A stretch of DNA of 64,000 bases, from positions 62,001-126,000 of the forward strand of contig DATLUA010000012.1 of the NCBI GenBank assembly GCA_035533295.1, written 5' to 3'. Below the pieces are notes generated by a model. The model was not told where the DNA came from. It searched no databases and saw only the letters and a list, made by a program, of their open reading frames with translations. Shown piece after piece: positions 7,425-16,842 of this stretch (the first letter of the stretch is position 1; each line of letters begins with the position of its first letter). The stretch comes from JAGWJU01 sp035533295. GTDB lineage: Bacteria; Elusimicrobiota; Elusimicrobia; UBA1565; UBA9628. The translations under genes and the position numbers were made by a program.

Positions 7425-10400
7425 TCAAGCCGTGGGAGAAAGGAATTTCCTCAGCCACGGCAAAGGGTCTTCCTTTGATAATGCGACGGCCAGGCCGTCG
7501 CCTTCCTCGGAGGGAAGAAAGGAAAGCTTCTCGCCGTAGGCTTTTTGCCACCGATGCAGGGAACTCGGCTCGATGGGCGCGTCCTTCCGAAAAAAAACCT
7601 CCATGACGCCGTCTTTCTGGGAAATGGAGCGGATGCCCGCGTCGCCGGCTTGAATTCGTATCCTGGAAAGCGCGAAAAGATTGGCGACGGATTCCGGAGC
7701 CGGTCCGCAGAGGTCTTCGAGTTTCTTGCGCAGGGGGGCAAGTCCGGCCTCTCCGGCCTCCAATAAGCGCTTATACCACTCCAAACGCGCCATGTCCTGC
7801 GGGAGGTAATCGCCGGGGATGAACGCGCGGACTTTGATGTCTATGCGGACATCCTCCTGACGCCTTGATTCCGGCTTGCCCTTCATCCGATCGATTTCCG
7901 CCGAGAGCATCTGGCTGTAGAGGTCAACGCCCACGGAATTCATGAATCCATGCTGGCGCCGGCCGAGCAGGTCCCCGGCGCCGCGGATTTCCATATCCCG
8001 CATGGCCAGCCTAAATCCCGAGCCCAGCCCGGCGAACTCCTTGAGCGCTTCCAAGCGCTTGCGCGCCTCTTCGGAGAGCTCCGAGAGATTCTCGTAGTCC
8101 TCGGGGTAAAACAGGTAGCAGCAGGCTTTGCGGCTTTCCCTTCCGACGCGGCCGCGCAGTTGGTAGAGTTGGGCCAGGCCGAATTCCTGGGCGTTCTCGA
8201 CGAGGATGGTGTTCACGCTGGGGATGTCGAGCCCCGACTCGATAATCGCCGAGGCCACGAGAACGTCTGATTTCTTATGGAAGAACTCCCACATCGTCTT
8301 CTCGATTTCCGCGCCGCCCATCTGCCCGTGAACGACGGCGACTTTGGCTCCCGGAACCAGCCGGGAAATCCTGGCCGCGGCGTCTTGAATGCTCCGCACG
8401 CGGTTGTGGACGTAGTAAGCCTGCCCTCCACGCCCGAGCTCCTCCGCGATCGCCTCGACGATGATGGCCTCGCTCCAGGGCCCGACCCTGGTGAGAATGG
8501 GCTGCCGGCCCTCGGGCGCGCTTTCAATGAGGGAAATATCTCGAAGGCCCGACATGGCTTGGTTGAGCGTCCGCGGAATCGGCGTGGCGGAAAGGGAGAG
8601 ACAATCCGCGTTCTTCTTGAAAGACCTGATGCGCTCCTTGTCCTTCACGCCGAAGCGGTGCTCCTCGTCGATGACGATGAGTCCGAGATTCTTGAAGCGC
8701 ACGTCGCGCTGTAGAAGGCGGCTGGTGCCGATGACCACGTCGACGGAACCGTCGGCAAGGCCGCGCACGGCGGCCTCTTGAGCTTTGCGGCTTTGAAAGC
8801 GGGTCAAGACGGCGATTTTGAAGGGATAGGCCGCGAATCGGGCGCAGAAAGTACGGTAATGCTGCTCGGCCAGGATGGTGGTGGGCGCGAGGACGGCCGT
8901 TTGTTTGAGCGCGGCGGCGCATTTGAAAGCCGCGCGCATGGCGACCTCCGTCTTGCCGAAGCCGACGTCGCCCACGACGATTCTATCCATGGGCCGCGGA
9001 TTTTCCATGTCCGCGCTTACTTCGGCGATGGCGCGCGCCTGGTCCGGAGTTTCCTCGTACGGGAAGGCGTCCGCGAATTCCCGCTCCATTTCCGCCGGCG
9101 GAGGGAACGCGCATCCCGCGGCGGCCTTGCGGGCCGCTTCGAGCTTGAGGATTTCCTGCGCGAGCTCGCGCACGCCTTCGGCGACGCGGTGCTTGACTTC
9201 CTCCCAGCGGCGGGAATCCAAGGAAGACAGCCGCGGCCTTTTGCCCTCTCCACCCGCGTATTTTTGGATGCGCCCGAATTCGCCCATGGGAATATAGAGC
9301 TTGTCCGAGCCCTTGAATTCAAGAATCATGCAGTCGGTCTTGCCGCCCGCGAACTCCAGCGGCTCGAACCCCCGATAACGGGCCAAGCCGTAGTCCTGGT
9401 GGACGACGTAGTCGCCCAAGCGGAGTTCACGGAACGCGAGCTTTCCGCCTTTATTGTCCGCCGCGCCCCAGGAGCGGCTCGGCCGGTAAAGCCGCGAGAA
9501 TATTTCCGAGGTGGACACCGCGCACCAGCCCAAGCCGGGATGCGCAAAGCCGCGGCGCAGGGGCCCGATGAGGAATTGGCACATTCCTTCCGGAACAAGT
9601 CCTTCCAGTATTTCCTGCAGACGGCTGTCTTCGCCCCGGTTGAGGGAGAAAAGAAAAACCTTGTTCCCGCTTCGAGCCAAACGCCCAAGCTCCGCGGTCC
9701 ACGCCGCCGGATCGGCGAGGGAGGGCAGCGGCTTGGCGCCGAAATCCAAATCATCCGGCGAGGCTTCCAAAAGCCGCCCCGCCTGAAGAAGAAGCGCCCC
9801 TTCGGGCGGTGCGAATTGGATATCTTCCTGAAAAACGCAGAGGGAGTCCGGGACGATCCAGTCCTTGATGCGCGCGGACGCCGCTTCGATTTGCATGGGC
9901 ACGGCACGGCAGCCGTCCAGCATTTCCCGCGCCTCTTGGGACGCCGTGTCGATGCGGCGCAAAGACGCGATTAAATCCTCATCGAAGAGGACGCGGACGG
10001 CTATTTCGGGCTGGATGGCGAAAAAATCGACGACCGCGCCGCGCACGGCGTATTCCCCGGGGCTTTCAACGAAGTCGACCCGCCGGTAGCCCATCGCGGC
10101 GAGGCCGGCTTCGACGCGAGAGCGCTTGATGGCCGCGCCGGGCTTGAAGAACAGGGTTTTCTCCTGGAATTGGATCGGAGATGGCGCCGGTTCTTCCAAG
10201 GCTTGGGGGGTGGCCAGGATAAGCGGGCTGCCTCCCCGCAGAATTTCCAACGAGGCGGAACGCTCCTCCGCGTCATCGGCGAAAACGGCGGCCGTGGCGG
10301 CGTCCAAGCCAAAAACCGGACCTAGGCCGGCGAAGGCGTCCCGCACATCTTCTATCTGCTCGCGATTCTCAAAGATAAACGCCAGCTGGTTATTGAATTC

Positions 10401-10511
10401 AGGCAGGATAAAATTGGAAATGGGGCGTTTGGAAATCGCGCAATGAGCCAGGCAGGCCCAAGCTCCGGAGCTGGGCAGACCGACGATCCTGCGGCGCTCT
10501 GGTTCCGACAT
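7425..10511 (-). CDS. mfd: Transcription-repair coupling factor
   Basis: A 1028-aa Mfd, slightly shorter than the usual 1100-1180. It removes stalled RNA polymerase and recruits UvrA to lesions. Visible parts: a UvrB-like segment (about 130-210), the CarD-like RNA polymerase interaction domain (about 357-445, beginning LRLGDYVVHQDYGLARYRG), the RecG-like helicase core with Walker A GDVGFGKTEVAM (near 512) and DEEH box VIDEEHRFGVK (near 614), the helicase C motif QLRGRVGRE, and a C-terminal TRCF domain. The start lies 8 nt after the hemC stop. Confidence 0.95.
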   Translation of the reverse strand: MSEPERRRIVGLPSSGAWACLAHCAISKRPISNFILPEFNNQLAFIFENREQIEDVRDAFAGLGPVFGLDAATAAVFADDAEERSASLEILRGGSPLILATPQALEEPAPSPIQFQEKTLFFKPGAAIKRSRVEAGLAAMGYRRVDFVESPGEYAVRGAVVDFFAIQPEIAVRVLFDEDLIASLRRIDTASQEAREMLDGCRAVPMQIEAASARIKDWIVPDSLCVFQEDIQFAPPEGALLLQAGRLLEASPDDLDFGAKPLPSLADPAAWTAELGRLARSGNKVFLFSLNRGEDSRLQEILEGLVPEGMCQFLIGPLRRGFAHPGLGWCAVSTSEIFSRLYRPSRSWGAADNKGGKLAFRELRLGDYVVHQDYGLARYRGFEPLEFAGGKTDCMILEFKGSDKLYIPMGEFGRIQKYAGGEGKRPRLSSLDSRRWEEVKHRVAEGVRELAQEILKLEAARKAAAGCAFPPPAEMEREFADAFPYEETPDQARAIAEVSADMENPRPMDRIVVGDVGFGKTEVAMRAAFKCAAALKQTAVLAPTTILAEQHYRTFCARFAAYPFKIAVLTRFQSRKAQEAAVRGLADGSVDVVIGTSRLLQRDVRFKNLGLIVIDEEHRFGVKDKERIRSFKKNADCLSLSATPIPRTLNQAMSGLRDISLIESAPEGRQPILTRVGPWSEAIIVEAIAEELGRGGQAYYVHNRVRSIQDAAARISRLVPGAKVAVVHGQMGGAEIEKTMWEFFHKKSDVLVASAIIESGLDIPSVNTILVENAQEFGLAQLYQLRGRVGRESRKACCYLFYPEDYENLSELSEEARKRLEALKEFAGLGSGFRLAMRDMEIRGAGDLLGRRQHGFMNSVGVDLYSQMLSAEIDRMKGKPESRRQEDVRIDIKVRAFIPGDYLPQDMARLEWYKRLLEAGEAGLAPLRKKLEDLCGPAPESVANLFALSRIRIQAGDAGIRSISQKDGVMEVFFRKDAPIEPSSLHRWQKAYGEKLSFLPSEEGDGLAVALSKEDPLPWLRKFLSPTA

Positions 10512-10519
10512 GGTAGAGT

Positions 10520-11437
10520 TTAAGGCTTTACGGCCTGGGCGGCCTCGGCGGCGAGCTCTGTCCAGCGCCGCGCATCCGGGCAGGTTTTCATCCAGCGGCG
10601 GGCGGCGGAACTCTCATCGGCGGCCCAGAAAATCCGAAGCGAAAGTCCGGCGCCTTCGGCTCGGGCCAAGGCGCCCACGGGGGATGAGCACCCGCCGCCT
10701 GACGCCGCCGAAAAGGCTCGCTCGCAGTCGACTTCCAACCGCGTGCGGGGATGATCCAGGGACCTTAGGGCATCCCGCAATTCAGCGTCGCCGGCGCGGA
10801 TTTCAACGGCCAGCGCGCCTTGGCCCGGCGCGGGAACGATGACGCCCGGAGCAATGGGCTCCGCGGAAACGTCGTCTTTCCCGAGACGGCACAGACCGGC
10901 CGCGGCGAGGATGATTCCGTCCAGGCCCTCAAGAGAGATTTTTCGCAGGCGCGTGTCGACGTTCCCCCGAAGAGGGACGATGACGGCATCGGGATGCGCG
11001 GCGAGGATCTGAAGTTTCCTCCGCAGAGACGAGGTGCCGATTTTTGCGCGCGGGGGCAAGTCCGCCCAGGAGACGCCGGGCCTGCCCACGAAAACGTCGC
11101 GCGGGTCTTCACGTTCGGGAAAAGCCCCGATGACGAGCCCCTGCGCCAGCCGTTCAGGGAGGTCCTTCGCGCTGTGAACGGCAAAATCGATGCGCTTTGC
11201 CTGCAAAGCCTGCTCTATTTCCTTGACGAAAAGCCCTTTGACGCCTTGCTCTCCGGCGGAATCAGCGGCTTCTTTTTGGAAGGGGCCGGCCGCGAAGCGG
11301 TCCCCGCTTGTCTCGATGACGACGGGTTCAATCGCGAGTCCGGGATGCAGCCGGCGCAGGTCGTCCGCGATTTGCTTCGCTTGGGCTCTGGCCAGAGCCG
11401 AGCCGCGCGTGCCCATTTTTATAATTTCGCGCTTCAT
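10520..11437 (-). CDS. hemC: Hydroxymethylbilane synthase (porphobilinogen deaminase)
   Basis: A 305-aa HemC, which condenses four porphobilinogens into hydroxymethylbilane for haem and other tetrapyrroles. MGTRGSALARAQA at the N-terminus, the substrate-binding region KIGTSSLRRKLQI, and the dipyrromethane-cofactor cysteine in GGGCSSPVG (about residue 250) are all present; length is normal. It is divergent from alr across only 30 nt, with an AT-rich -10-like element on each strand. No Shine-Dalgarno is evident. Confidence 0.95.
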   Translation of the reverse strand: MKREIIKMGTRGSALARAQAKQIADDLRRLHPGLAIEPVVIETSGDRFAAGPFQKEAADSAGEQGVKGLFVKEIEQALQAKRIDFAVHSAKDLPERLAQGLVIGAFPEREDPRDVFVGRPGVSWADLPPRAKIGTSSLRRKLQILAAHPDAVIVPLRGNVDTRLRKISLEGLDGIILAAAGLCRLGKDDVSAEPIAPGVIVPAPGQGALAVEIRAGDAELRDALRSLDHPRTRLEVDCERAFSAASGGGCSSPVGALARAEGAGLSLRIFWAADESSAARRWMKTCPDARRWTELAAEAAQAVKP

Positions 11438-11449
11438 GGCTACGGGCCT

Positions 11450-11461
11450 ATTCTATATAAT
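11450..11461. promoter_or_regulatory. Divergent -10 elements between hemC and alr
   Basis: On the plus strand TATAAT at 11456-11461 lies 6 nt before the alr ATG at 11468; on the minus strand TAGAAT at 11450-11455 lies 12 nt before the hemC ATG. No good -35 is seen for either. Transcription of alr would start almost exactly at its ATG, so a leaderless mRNA is plausible. Confidence 0.5.
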
Positions 11462-11467
11462 CAGGGC

Positions 11468-12538
11468 ATGCAACCGGCAAAAAGCGAGGTCAAGTGGGTC
11501 GAAATAAATCTCCGCGTGGTCCGCGCCAACGTGCGCTGGATCGTCTCCCAGCTCGCGCCCAAAACCGCCTTAATGGCCGTGGTCAAGGAGGACGCCTACG
11601 GGCACGGCGGCGCCGAGATATCCCGCGAGGCCGTTCGCGGCGGAGCTTCCTCGCTGGGAGTCCTGACGGTGCGCGAGGCCGCGGTCCTGCGCCGCGCGGG
11701 CGTCAAGGAGCCCATTCAGGTGCTGGCGCCCGTCTTGCCGTCCGCAGCGCGGGACATTTTTAAGTGGAAGCTGATTCCGACCATCGACGACCTAAGCCAA
11801 GCGCGGGCCATCGATGCGGCGGCGCCGGCGTCCGGAGCGGCGGCGCACGTCGATTTGAACTTCGGCCTGGGGCGCTGGGGGATTTCTCCCCGTGATACCG
11901 AGAATTTCTTGGAAGCACTTTCCCGCCTGCGCCGCCTGCGCCTACGCGGTCTTTCCACCCACATCGATTATGTTCCGGGGAAAAACGCGGTGGAAGCCGA
12001 GGAGAAGCTGAGCTCCTTTTCAGCCTTGGCGACGCGGCTCAAAAAACGATTCCCGGGTTTGGTTTGCCATGCGGCCAACAGCTCGGTGCTGGTCGATTTC
12101 CCGCACCGGCAGATGGACATGGTCCGCATCGGCAATCTTCTCTACGGCGTCAAGCCGGCGTCCTTGTCCGCGCCGATTCGCAGCCCGTGGAGCTTGAAGG
12201 CGCGCATCGTCTCCCTGCGGGAGGTGGAGCGCGGGCGCTCCATCGGCTACGCCGGGGAATACATCGCGCCCCGGCGGATGCGCGTGGGAACCGTGCTTTG
12301 CGGCTACGCCGACGGAGTCGCCATGGAGCCGGCCGAGCGCTTCATCAGCCTGGGGCCCGGGTTCCAGTATTGGGGCGTCGTGCGCGGCAGGAAGGCCCCT
12401 TTCATCGGGCGTTGCGGCATCGCCCATATTCTGGTGGACGTCACCGATGTTCCGGATGCCTGCCGGGGGGACATCGTGGCTCTGCCGGCCCGCCGCACGG
12501 CGACAAGCTCGCGCGTTCCTAGATTCTATCTCGGCTGA
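11468..12538 (+). CDS. alr: Alanine racemase
   Basis: A 356-aa PLP-dependent racemase making D-alanine for peptidoglycan. The PLP lysine is in AVVKEDAYGHG (Lys40; most family members have AVVKADAYGHG). The second catalytic base should be the Tyr in IGYAGEYIA, followed by LCGYADGV. The protein ends in the usual SRVPRFY motif. The frame is open far upstream, overlapping hemC, but homology begins with KWVEINLRVVRANV just after the ATG at 11468, which fixes the start. D-Ala synthesis fits the nearby PBP1A gene. Confidence 0.93.
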   Translation: MQPAKSEVKWVEINLRVVRANVRWIVSQLAPKTALMAVVKEDAYGHGGAEISREAVRGGASSLGVLTVREAAVLRRAGVKEPIQVLAPVLPSAARDIFKWKLIPTIDDLSQARAIDAAAPASGAAAHVDLNFGLGRWGISPRDTENFLEALSRLRRLRLRGLSTHIDYVPGKNAVEAEEKLSSFSALATRLKKRFPGLVCHAANSSVLVDFPHRQMDMVRIGNLLYGVKPASLSAPIRSPWSLKARIVSLREVERGRSIGYAGEYIAPRRMRVGTVLCGYADGVAMEPAERFISLGPGFQYWGVVRGRKAPFIGRCGIAHILVDVTDVPDACRGDIVALPARRTATSSRVPRFYLG

Positions 12539-12559
12539 TCCGCGGGCGTCGGAAAACGC

Positions 12560-14857
12560 CTACTCGATGACGGTCGGCTCCTGGTTCTGATCTGAGCCGG
12601 AGGGCTGCGCGGGGTTGGCCGAATTGGGCGCGGATGATGACGGGACTCCGAAGACGTTGTCCGTGGAGGCCGCGTCGCCGAAGTCGTCCGGGCTTAGCGA
12701 GGACGGCATCTCTCCCGCCGCGGGGGCCAAGCCCAATTCCTGCCGCAATTGGGGTTGGATAGGTTTCGAATGATTGATATTGCAGTAGTTTTCGGGCGCC
12801 GTTCCTTTTAAGAAGGCGACCAGCGCGACGTCCCGCCTTGGACAGGTGGGCAGCGCCAGCATGCCCGTGGAAGTGTCTAGCTCCTTGAAGACGATGCCGG
12901 AGGGAACCGTGAAGTCGCGCTTGGGTTTGTCCTTGAGCGTCTGGCCCATGATTTCCGTCCACCAGGGAAGGACGGTCACGCCGCCCTGGATGCTCATGCT
13001 GCGCCCCAGCGATGAGAAGTCGTCGTAGCCCATCCACGCCGCGGCCACGATGTCCGGCGTGTAACCGACAAACCATAGATCTCGGTTGCCGTTGGTCGTC
13101 CCGGTTTTTCCGGCGATGGGCCGCCTGAGGATTCTGGCGTAGCGCCCCGTTCCGGACTGCACCACGGCCTTGAGCACGTCGGTCATTAAGTAAGAGATCT
13201 GGGGCGACATCGCTTCTTGCTCGGAAGGCGAATGACTCTCCAAGATGGTTCCGTCATGGGCCTCGACTCGCTCGATGGTATAGGGGGTCTCGTGAATGCC
13301 GCCGTTGGCGAAGGTCTCAAAGGCATTGGCCATTTGCAGCGGGCTGACCACGGAGGTCCCCAGCCCCAAGGACAGGACGGGATCCAGGTAGGAGGTGATG
13401 CCGGCCTTGTGGGCGATTTCCACGACCAAGGGCGGCCCGACTTTCTCGATGAGCCTGATGGAGGCGATGTTGCGCGAGTCGGCCAGAGCCGTGCGCAGCG
13501 TGATGAGGCCCAGGTACTTATCGTCGAAATCGGTGGGCACCCATATCTTAAAGTCCGGATTTTGAATAAACGTCGCAGTGGCTAGGTTCACGGCGATTTG
13601 ATCCGTGGCGCCCTCCATGAGCCGCCAATCCCGCCCGTCGTAGTAATAAGCCAGCGGGCTGTCGTCCACTATAGAGGCCTGAGTCAATCCCGACTTAAGC
13701 GCTGCCGCCCAGACGAAGGGTTTAAAGGTCGAGCCGGGCTGCCGGCGCGCTTGGATGGCCCGGTTGAAGATGGAGTCCGGCCGCCCGCCGACCATGGTGC
13801 GGACCGCGCCGGTCTTGACGTCCAAGGCGACAAAAACCCCTTGCACTTCCGCCGGCGGTATGGTCGAGCCGGCGATGCCCATGGCGGCGTCTTGCGCCGC
13901 TTTCGCCTGCCATCTTTTGAGGGCATTGGCGTCGAATTGCGTCAGCCGATTGTCCATCGCCGTTTCGGCTTCGCGTTGCATGCCTAAATCGAGCGTGGTA
14001 TAAATCTTCAGGCCGCCTTTCCAGAGCGCGTCGTAGCCGTATTTGCGCTCCATCCTCTGCCGGATATATTCCACGAAATAGGGCGCCTGGGCGGAGAGCC
14101 CTATCCACTTGGCGGTCGGCAGAGGTTCGTTATCGGCGGCGGTCTTTTCCTCCTGGCTGATCATGCCCTCGTCTTTCATGCGTTGCAGGACGAAGTCGCG
14201 GCGCTCGGTGGCCTTTTGGGGATGGAGGAACGGCGAGTTGCCTTGCGGCGATTGGATGAGCCCCGCCAGGAGGGCGTCCTCCGAGAGGCTCAAGTCGGCG
14301 ACGTTCTTGCCGAAATAAATGCGGGCGGCGGATTCTATTCCGTAGGCGCCTTCCCCGAAGTAGACTTGGTTGAGGTATATTTGGAGAATTTCCTGCTTGG
14401 AGAAGTTGTGCTCGATTTCGACGGACAGGAGGGCCTCCCGGATTTTTCGGGTCAGGGTCTTTTGCGGAGTCAGAAAGATTCCTCTGGAGACCTGCTGGGT
14501 TAAGGTCGAGCCGCCTTGGCGGAAATGCCCGGAAAGAATATCCGTGATGGCCGCGCGCAGAATGCCGCGGGGGGAAATTCCCCAATGGCTGTAGAACTGG
14601 TCGTCTTCCACGGCGATGACGGCGTTCTGCATGTCCTGTGGGATTTTATCCAGCGGCAAAAGAGCGCGGCGCTGAATGGAGAATTCGGCGATGACGTTGC
14701 CCGACTCATCGTAGACGTAGCTGGTCAGAGGCGGGACGTAGTTCTGCAGCCTTTGGATATCGGGCAGGCCGGCCAGGAGCTTGGACAGGGCCCAGGCTCC
14801 GATGAAGATGATCGCGGCGGCCAACACAAAAAGCTCGTAAAGTCGCCTTCTTTGCAC
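12560..14857 (-). CDS. Penicillin-binding protein 1A (bifunctional transglycosylase/transpeptidase)
   Basis: A 765-aa class A PBP polymerising and cross-linking peptidoglycan in the periplasm. An N-terminal TM anchor (about 8-30) is followed by a GT51 domain (about 55-235) with EDDQFYSHWG, GGSTLTQQ and LNQVYFGEGAYGIESAA. The transpeptidase domain (about 340-650) carries the nucleophile motif GSTFKPF, SRN and KTGTTNG. The tail beyond about 690 is Ser/Pro/Asn-rich and low complexity. The start is a GTG only 6 nt after an extended -10, so the mRNA may be leaderless. It is convergent with alr and divergent from glpD. Confidence 0.93.
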   Translation of the reverse strand: MQRRRLYELFVLAAAIIFIGAWALSKLLAGLPDIQRLQNYVPPLTSYVYDESGNVIAEFSIQRRALLPLDKIPQDMQNAVIAVEDDQFYSHWGISPRGILRAAITDILSGHFRQGGSTLTQQVSRGIFLTPQKTLTRKIREALLSVEIEHNFSKQEILQIYLNQVYFGEGAYGIESAARIYFGKNVADLSLSEDALLAGLIQSPQGNSPFLHPQKATERRDFVLQRMKDEGMISQEEKTAADNEPLPTAKWIGLSAQAPYFVEYIRQRMERKYGYDALWKGGLKIYTTLDLGMQREAETAMDNRLTQFDANALKRWQAKAAQDAAMGIAGSTIPPAEVQGVFVALDVKTGAVRTMVGGRPDSIFNRAIQARRQPGSTFKPFVWAAALKSGLTQASIVDDSPLAYYYDGRDWRLMEGATDQIAVNLATATFIQNPDFKIWVPTDFDDKYLGLITLRTALADSRNIASIRLIEKVGPPLVVEIAHKAGITSYLDPVLSLGLGTSVVSPLQMANAFETFANGGIHETPYTIERVEAHDGTILESHSPSEQEAMSPQISYLMTDVLKAVVQSGTGRYARILRRPIAGKTGTTNGNRDLWFVGYTPDIVAAAWMGYDDFSSLGRSMSIQGGVTVLPWWTEIMGQTLKDKPKRDFTVPSGIVFKELDTSTGMLALPTCPRRDVALVAFLKGTAPENYCNINHSKPIQPQLRQELGLAPAAGEMPSSLSPDDFGDAASTDNVFGVPSSSAPNSANPAQPSGSDQNQEPTVIE

Positions 14858-14863
14858 GCGCGA

Positions 14864-14872
14864 ATTATATCA
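14864..14872 (-). promoter_or_regulatory. Extended -10 promoter of the PBP1A gene
   Basis: On the minus strand the sequence TGATATAAT matches the extended -10 consensus TGnTATAAT perfectly. Its end is 6 nt upstream of the GTG start at 14857. No convincing -35 is visible, as expected for extended -10 promoters. Confidence 0.6.
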
Positions 14873-14907
14873 TTTCGTAAATCCGGCCCGAGCCGCGGCG
14901 CCCGTTT

Positions 14908-14916
14908 TGATACAAT
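14908..14916 (+). promoter_or_regulatory. Extended -10 promoter of glpD
   Basis: TGATACAAT on the plus strand matches TGnTATAAT with one change. It ends 18 nt before the ATG at 14935, giving a leader of about 12 nt without a Shine-Dalgarno. Confidence 0.5.
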
Positions 14917-14934
14917 AGTTTCCATTCCCGCGGC

Positions 14935-16368
14935 ATGAAAAACGCCCAACCGCAATACGACGTCCAAAACATCCAAAATCCGTTAGTTTTGAACGTCGAA
15001 AACTTACGGCCTTCGGATATTTTTGACGTCATCATCATCGGCGGGGGCGTCACCGGAGCGGGAACGGCGCGCGACTGCGCGATGCGGGGCTTTAAGACCC
15101 TGCTCATCGAACGCGGGCGGCCCGGCGGAGCGACGACCGCGGCCTCCACTCACCTCATTCACGGCGGCCTGCGCTACCTGCTTTATGATCGGTTGACGAC
15201 CCACATGACATGCTGGGATTCGGGGCACATCCTGCGCATCGCCGGAAACTTGCTCACGCGCATGCCGATTCTCTGGCCCGTCTACGACTGGCATTCCCAC
15301 GGTCTTGAGACCGTGGAAACTCTTTTGGAATCCTACGATTATTTCCAGCGCATGAAGGGCGGCAGGAAGCACTTGAGGATTTCTTCGCGCGCGGTCCTGG
15401 AGTTGGTTCCGGACTTGGAGCCCGAAGGCCTCACGGGCGGCGTTCTCTTCGATGAGTGGTGGGTCGATCCGCTGCTGCTGGTCGACAAGAATCTTGATTC
15501 GGCGCGCCGGCACGGAGCGCGGGTGGAAACGGGGCTTTCGGTCGAGCGCTTGGTCATGGAAGGAAAGAACGTCCGCGGAGTTTTCGCCGGCGGCAAAGAA
15601 ATCCGCTCCCGGATAGTGATTAACGCGGCCGGACCTTGGGTCGGAGGAGTCGCGGCCATGGCCGGAGCCGATATCCCCTTGCGTCTTCGGCAAGGGACCC
15701 ATTTGATTTACAAGCGGCATCTGGTTCCCGTCGGGCTGTTGCTTGAAGCGGTGGAAAAAGGGCGCTATATTTTTACCATTCCTTTTAAGGACGGAACTTT
15801 GGTCGGCCCCACGGACGTGGACGCCGGCGAAACCCCCGCGAACGTCAAAACCTCTCCCGCGGAAATCGAATCGCTTTCCCAAACCGCCCGTTTTTACCTT
15901 CAAAATCTTCCGGAGCGGCACGATTCTACCATCGTGGGCGCGCGGCCGATTCTTGGGCGCGGCGGCGATGAAAGGTTTTTGTCGCGGCAATACGAGGTGT
16001 TCGATCATGAATCGCGGGACGGGATCCGCGGGCTGGTGAGCATCGGCGGCGGAAAAATGTCGGATTTCCGAGCGATGGCTGAGGCGGCGGCCGACGCGGC
16101 GGGCGCGAAGCTGGGCCGGGCGGCGCTCTGCCGCACGCGCGGTGAAACTCTCGATGGCAAGCCGGTTGAGAGCGGCCCTGATTCCCCGAAACCCTCTGCG
16201 CTTTTAAGAAGGATTTTTCGCGCGCGTCCCCGATTGCGGCAACTGCACGCCTTGGCGTATCTGGCGGCCGGCTCTATCCGCCATTGGAGGCGGAAGGTCC
16301 GCCGGGAGACGTTGGATGAGGCTTCTGCGGTGCGGAAATACTACGGTTTGCCGGGCGCCGATTCTTAA
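14935..16368 (+). CDS. glpD: FAD-dependent glycerol-3-phosphate dehydrogenase
   Basis: A 477-aa GlpD/GlpA-family flavoenzyme oxidising glycerol 3-phosphate to dihydroxyacetone phosphate at the membrane, feeding the quinone pool. The FAD-binding DVIIIGGGVTGAGTARD motif (about 27-43) and the conserved block THLIHGGLRYLL are clear, as are INAAGPWV and the late FAD contact LVSIGGGKMSDFR. The C-terminus is shorter than in E. coli GlpD, and the accessory C-terminal domain is only partly present. It is monocistronic, between the divergent PBP1A gene and a convergent lipoprotein gene. Confidence 0.9.
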   Translation: MKNAQPQYDVQNIQNPLVLNVENLRPSDIFDVIIIGGGVTGAGTARDCAMRGFKTLLIERGRPGGATTAASTHLIHGGLRYLLYDRLTTHMTCWDSGHILRIAGNLLTRMPILWPVYDWHSHGLETVETLLESYDYFQRMKGGRKHLRISSRAVLELVPDLEPEGLTGGVLFDEWWVDPLLLVDKNLDSARRHGARVETGLSVERLVMEGKNVRGVFAGGKEIRSRIVINAAGPWVGGVAAMAGADIPLRLRQGTHLIYKRHLVPVGLLLEAVEKGRYIFTIPFKDGTLVGPTDVDAGETPANVKTSPAEIESLSQTARFYLQNLPERHDSTIVGARPILGRGGDERFLSRQYEVFDHESRDGIRGLVSIGGGKMSDFRAMAEAAADAAGAKLGRAALCRTRGETLDGKPVESGPDSPKPSALLRRIFRARPRLRQLHALAYLAAGSIRHWRRKVRRETLDEASAVRKYYGLPGADS

Positions 16369-16380
16369 TATGTCCTTGAA

Positions 16381-16842
16381 TTAGGGCTGGCGCGAATACC
16401 AGGGAGCGCCGTTCGGGGAAAGATACGTGCAGTCCACGAAGACCACGACCTGCCGGTCCGTGTGAACATACCCCCACCCGCCCGTGTCACCGATTCTGGC
16501 GCCGTCGACCACGCCGTCGATGAGTATTCTCGGATTGTAGTTCGTCACGCGGTTGGTGTCGCCGTGCTGGGACAAGCCTAGCTCGACGGTGGGAATCGCG
16601 GCTAAATACTGGGGGACCAGGGCGTCTAGGTTGTCCGGGATGCGCCGTTCGTGCGTGTAGTAATCGCGAAGAGCTTCTTCGATTTCGGAAAGGCCGGCCA
16701 AGGTCCTGGTTTCATCGACGCTGAGATCCGCGGCCCGCACGCTTTTTTCCGCGGACGTGGAAAAATCGCTTTTGGGCCAAATCGAGCACCCTCCGCACAG
16801 AAAAAGAGCCGAGACGCCAAGGCTAAGGGCCAGCTTTCTCAT
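16381..16842 (-). CDS. Lipoprotein with type II secretion pseudopilin-like domain
   Basis: A 153-aa protein whose N-terminus LGVSALFLCGGC is a lipoprotein signal peptide (lipobox at Cys19). The rest resembles the periplasmic part of GspG-type pseudopilins: a helix around EEALRDYYTHERRIPDNLDAL, then QYLAAIP, then a WGYV strand near the end. The usual pilin N-terminal hydrophobic helix is absent and appears replaced by the lipid anchor. The start overlaps the mnmA stop by 4 nt (ATGA). Function unknown. Confidence 0.65.
   Translation of the reverse strand: MRKLALSLGVSALFLCGGCSIWPKSDFSTSAEKSVRAADLSVDETRTLAGLSEIEEALRDYYTHERRIPDNLDALVPQYLAAIPTVELGLSQHGDTNRVTNYNPRILIDGVVDGARIGDTGGWGYVHTDRQVVVFVDCTYLSPNGAPWYSRQP

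Noticed and set aside
8778..9974. 398-aa plus-strand frame over mfd
   Set aside because: mfd shows continuous family motifs on the minus strand; the plus frame shows none.
10820..11467. N-terminal extension of alr through hemC
   Set aside because: No similarity to racemases, overlaps hemC fully in antisense, and the -10 at 11456 gives the real start region.
12541..12562. Terminator between alr and the PBP1A gene
   Set aside because: GGCGT...ACGCC makes a short hairpin but there is no T-run on either strand.
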